Source: an uncultured Bacilli bacterium (lineage in GTDB: Bacteria > Bacillota_I > Bacilli_A > RF39 > UBA660). Taken from it: DNA of 6,961 nt. The DNA is taken from positions 1-6,961 of the forward strand of contig CAKORV010000042.1 of NCBI GenBank assembly GCA_934101625.1. The letters run 5' to 3'. Below are positions 4,173 through 6,961 of this stretch, piece after piece. Below the pieces are notes generated by a model, which was given only the letters and a program-made list of their open reading frames with translations, did no database searches and was not told the origin of the DNA. Positions within the stretch are counted from its first letter, which is position 1, and each line of letters begins with the position of its first letter. The translations under genes were made by a program, and so were the position numbers.

Positions 4173-5984
4173 ATGAAAGAAAGATTAGAAGAATATAAAA
4201 AACAATTAAGTAGATTAAATGAAGAACAAATAATTGAGAGAAATCTATATTTAAAAGGTTTAGCTGAAGGAAAAATACAAGGACCAACAACAGGTTTACC
4301 AACTATAGATAAGCCTTGGTTAAAATATCATAGACAAGGTGCAATAAGAGAAAATATGCCCCAAATGACAATATATGATTATCTTTACGAAAGTAACAAA
4401 AATAATCTTTTAAACACAGCTTTAGAATATTTTTTAGGAAAAATATCTTATTTAAAATTATTTATCAATATAGAAAAAGTTGCAAAAAGCATAAGTGCAT
4501 TAGGAGTAACTAAAGATGATATTGTTACTCTATGTATGCCTTCTGTTCCAGAAACTATTTATACTATTTATGCCTTAAATAAAATGGGAATAGTAGTAAA
4601 TTTAATTGATCCTAGATATAGCGAAGACATGATAAAAGAATTATTAAATGAAGTTAAATCTAAATATTTAATAACAATAGATGCATCTGCAGATAAAATA
4701 AAACAAATAGAAAAAGAAACTAGCTTAGAAAAAATAATATATGTATCTCCATTTGATTCACTTCCTTTAATTCCAAAATTCATAGCAAAAAGTAAATCTG
4801 AAGAACCAAAAGTTGGAAGTGATTGGATTAGTTGGAATGAATTTATGAAGCATCAAAAAGATTACCAAAGAGAAGAATATAAACCAAATAAAACGAAAGT
4901 TATCGTACACACTGGAGGAACAACTGGTAAACCAAAAGGTGTAAAATTATCTGATGATAATATAAATTCTATAGTTTTTCAATATAAAAATGGTGCTATT
5001 GAATTAAGAAAAAAACAATCTTTCTTAGACATAATACCACCATTCGCAGCATATGGAATTTGTAGTTCGATACACATGCCTTTATCATTAGGAATGAAAA
5101 CAATACTAATTCCTAAATTCAATCCAAAAGAATTTGACACATTACTTTTAAAACATAAACCTACACATGTACTAGGTGTACCAAGTTTTTGGGAACAATT
5201 GTCAAAAAATCCTAATATGCAAGATAAAGATTTATCTTTCTTACAAAGCCCTGGTGCTGGTGGGGATGCATTTACAGAAGCACAAGAAAACAATATAAAT
5301 GAATTTTTAAAAAGTAGAAACTGCAAATCCAAAGTAATAAAAGGTTATGGAATGAGTGAAGTAAGTTCAAGTGCGTGCACTTGTACAGATAATTCAAATG
5401 AATTAACAAGTGTTGGTATACCATTATTAAAAACCACTATAGGAATTTTTGATCCAGAAACAGGTCAAGAACTTCCATATGATATAGAAGGAGAAATATG
5501 TATAACAGGACCATCAGTTATGGTAGGTTACTATGAAAACAAAGAACTTGAAAACAAAACAATAAAACTACATAATGACGGATTAAAATGGGTTCATACT
5601 AATGACCTAGGATACATGAATAAAAATGGAGTATTATACTTTACTGGTAGAATTAAAAGAATGATAGTAAGATATGATGGTTTTAAAATTTATCCTTCTT
5701 CAATAGAAAAAGTAATTGAACACACGGAAGGAATAGACTCAGTAGCCGTAGTTAAAGCTCATAGTGACTTAGGTAACATTGCAAAAGCATTTATGGTACT
5801 AAATCCTAATGTAAAAAATAGTGAAGAAGTATTAAAAAAAGTTTTAAACAATTGCAAACAATCACTTGCAGAAAGATCAATACCTGAAGAATTTGAATTT
5901 ATAGAAGAATTACCTAAAACAGATTTAGGAAAAATAGACTACAAGGCACTAGAAAATATAAAACACAAATTATTGAAAAAATAG
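4173..5984 (+). CDS. Adenylate-forming acyl-CoA synthetase/ligase (ANL superfamily)
   Basis: Enzymes of this superfamily activate a carboxylic acid with ATP to an acyl-adenylate, then usually pass it to CoA or a carrier protein. All core motifs are present: the P-loop HTGGTTGKPKG at 246-256, the GYGMSEV aromatic/Glu motif at 391-397, TNDLGY with ribose-binding Asp478, the hinge region GRIKRMIVRYDGFKIYP at 492-508, and the C-terminal PKTDLGKIDY with catalytic Lys587. At 603 residues it is longer than the usual 500-550; the excess is an N-terminal extension of about 65 residues (charged helix 1-33, then GPTTGLPTIDKPWLKYH). No transmembrane segment or fused carrier domain is seen. The acyl substrate cannot be read; a fatty acid is the default guess. 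It has its own promoter and terminator, so it forms a one-gene unit. Two Cys (402, 404) right after the GMSE motif are of unknown meaning. Confidence 0.9.
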   Translation: MKERLEEYKKQLSRLNEEQIIERNLYLKGLAEGKIQGPTTGLPTIDKPWLKYHRQGAIRENMPQMTIYDYLYESNKNNLLNTALEYFLGKISYLKLFINIEKVAKSISALGVTKDDIVTLCMPSVPETIYTIYALNKMGIVVNLIDPRYSEDMIKELLNEVKSKYLITIDASADKIKQIEKETSLEKIIYVSPFDSLPLIPKFIAKSKSEEPKVGSDWISWNEFMKHQKDYQREEYKPNKTKVIVHTGGTTGKPKGVKLSDDNINSIVFQYKNGAIELRKKQSFLDIIPPFAAYGICSSIHMPLSLGMKTILIPKFNPKEFDTLLLKHKPTHVLGVPSFWEQLSKNPNMQDKDLSFLQSPGAGGDAFTEAQENNINEFLKSRNCKSKVIKGYGMSEVSSSACTCTDNSNELTSVGIPLLKTTIGIFDPETGQELPYDIEGEICITGPSVMVGYYENKELENKTIKLHNDGLKWVHTNDLGYMNKNGVLYFTGRIKRMIVRYDGFKIYPSSIEKVIEHTEGIDSVAVVKAHSDLGNIAKAFMVLNPNVKNSEEVLKKVLNNCKQSLAERSIPEEFEFIEELPKTDLGKIDYKALENIKHKLLKK

Positions 5985-6003
5985 TTTTAAAGACTATTTT
6001 TTT
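5976..6003 (+). terminator. Rho-independent terminator after the acyl-CoA synthetase-like gene
   Basis: AAAAAATAGT (5976-5985) pairs with ACTATTTTTT (5993-6002) across a seven-base loop, and the T-run 5997-6003 follows the core stem. The TAG stop codon is inside the 5' arm, so the gene ends within its own terminator. The A-tract/T-tract symmetry would also let it work leftwards. Confidence 0.75.
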
Positions 6004-6017
6004 ATTTGAAATTATAT

Positions 6018-6023
6018 TATAAT
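6018..6023 (+). promoter_or_regulatory. Possible -10 box of the sensor kinase gene
   Basis: A perfect TATAAT, 23 bases before the ATG. A matching -35 would fall in the terminator T-run (5995-6000, TATTTT), a poor match; TTGAAA at 6006-6011 is too close. The promoter may therefore be weak or need an activator. The gene's ribosome site is TAGGT at 6036-6040. Confidence 0.4.
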
Positions 6024-6046
6024 GATACTAGAAAGTAGGTAATAAC

Positions 6047-6961
6047 ATGACATTTGGAATATCATTTTCTTGTTTAAGTATTTTTTATAGTATCTTGTTA
6101 ACTATCACATATTTTAAAAAAGAGAGAAAAAATAATTTTGAAACCAAACTTTATGGTTGGCTAATAATTACAAACTTAATAGGACTTGTACTTGCTATTT
6201 TATGTTACTTTTTTGTTTTAAATATGGACAAATACCCAATTTTAAATTTTATATTTTCAAAGTGCTACTTAATTTATTTAACAACATGGATTATGATTCT
6301 TACGATGTATGTAATAATGATATCGAGTAAACAGGATTCAAAAAAGTTATGGGAAAAATTACTACCAAATATGATTATAATATGGGTAATCGCAAGTATA
6401 ATTACTATCTTATTACCTTTAGATTATGTAAATACAAATGGGTTGGTTTATTCATATGGACTATCAGCTAATTTTACCTACGCGATTGGTTTCATATTTG
6501 AAGCAATTAGCTTTGTGTTTATGATAAAAAATATAAAACAGGTAAAAACAAAAAAATATATACCTATAATTGCTTATATGATCGGAGGAACAGTAATAGT
6601 TATAATTCAGAAATTAAATCCGAGATTACTTTTAATGACATCTACTGAAACTTTTATTACTTTCTTAATGTATTTTACAATCGAAAATCCTGATATGCAA
6701 CTTATTAACCAATTAGAACTAGCCAGAAATAAAGCAGACCAAGCAAACAATGCAAAATCAGATTTCTTATCAAGCATGTCACACGAAATAAGAACACCAT
6801 TAAATGCAATCGTAGGTTTATCAGAAAATATGCAAACAGAAACAAATATGAATGTAATACACTCTAATGCAAAAGATGTAGTCAATGCAAGTTATATACT
6901 TTTAGATATAGTAAATAGTATACTAGATATAAGTAAAATAGAAGCAGGAAAAATGGAAATG
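6047..6961 (+). CDS. Seven-helix sensor histidine kinase, N-terminal 305 residues (partial, runs off right edge)
   Basis: The reading frame from ATG 6047 is open for 305 codons to the window edge. About seven hydrophobic helices are visible at roughly 3-22, 36-58, 67-93, 107-124, 142-161, 172-188 and 194-212, resembling the 7TM input module of some histidine kinases. A short charged coiled-coil linker follows (about 216-238, LELARNKADQANNAKSDF). Then comes the HisKA dimerisation box FLSSMSHEIRTPLN with phospho-acceptor His246, and the second helix LLDIVNSILDISKIEAGK at about 285-302, a form common in hybrid kinases. The ATP-binding domain and any receiver domain would lie beyond the edge. With no extracellular domain of note, it probably senses something in or near the membrane. 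It is 62 bases after the acyl-CoA synthetase-like gene, but a terminator separates them. Start chosen from TAGGT six bases upstream and the immediate membrane helix. Confidence 0.88.
   Translation, partial: MTFGISFSCLSIFYSILLTITYFKKERKNNFETKLYGWLIITNLIGLVLAILCYFFVLNMDKYPILNFIFSKCYLIYLTTWIMILTMYVIMISSKQDSKKLWEKLLPNMIIIWVIASIITILLPLDYVNTNGLVYSYGLSANFTYAIGFIFEAISFVFMIKNIKQVKTKKYIPIIAYMIGGTVIVIIQKLNPRLLLMTSTETFITFLMYFTIENPDMQLINQLELARNKADQANNAKSDFLSSMSHEIRTPLNAIVGLSENMQTETNMNVIHSNAKDVVNASYILLDIVNSILDISKIEAGKMEM

Noticed and set aside
4568..5332. Leftward frames at 4568-4783 and 4979-5332 inside the synthetase gene
   Set aside because: Antisense to conserved ANL motifs, no ribosome sites, no recognisable domain.
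6607..6885. Leftward 92-residue frame near the right edge
   Set aside because: It is antisense to the HisKA region of the sensor kinase, whose rightward frame is open from 6047 to the edge and carries recognisable motifs.

Overview
The window is extremely AT-rich. Its codons are strongly biased to A/T third positions, and arginine is almost always AGA. Shine-Dalgarno sites of the AAAGGAG type precede most genes. Together these suggest a low-GC Firmicutes/Bacilli-type organism, perhaps an uncultured host-associated lineage; this is an inference from composition and gene families. TGA acts as a stop codon in four genes (the binding protein, the ATPase and both plsC genes) and Trp is TGG, so the standard bacterial code applies rather than the Mollicutes code 4.

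Layout. (1) 1-162, minus strand: the start of an unrecognised gene that runs off the left edge. (2) 163-335: a non-coding, hairpin-rich AT stretch. (3) 336-1734, minus strand: a two-gene remnant of a nitrate/sulfonate/taurine-type ABC importer. It has a membrane-anchored substrate-binding protein, then an ATPase that stops right after its signature motif. There is no permease, so the importer cannot work as encoded here. (4) 1735-1827: a compact divergent promoter region. (5) 1828-4103, plus strand: a tightly packed, probably co-transcribed run of two tandem PlsC-type acyltransferases, a GNAT acetyltransferase, a MazG-like nucleotide pyrophosphohydrolase and a small single-pass membrane protein. 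The first three genes overlap by ATGA junctions. (6) 4173-5984, plus strand: a separately promoted 603-residue adenylate-forming (acyl-CoA synthetase-like) enzyme that ends in a rho-independent terminator. (7) 6047-6961, plus strand: the first 305 residues of a seven-helix sensor histidine kinase, cut by the right edge just after its HisKA box.

Functionally, the plus-strand genes lean towards acyl-chain and lipid chemistry: two glycerophospholipid acyltransferases and one acyl-activating enzyme, with nucleotide housecleaning and a membrane sensor alongside. A shared pathway is possible but not shown. The most notable points are the decayed importer locus, the tandem plsC pair whose duplication seems to have carried the translational-coupling junction with it, and the loss of the usual Arg in the FPEGTR motif of the first PlsC. 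I see no convincing novel defence or mobile system, and no RNA gene or CRISPR array.
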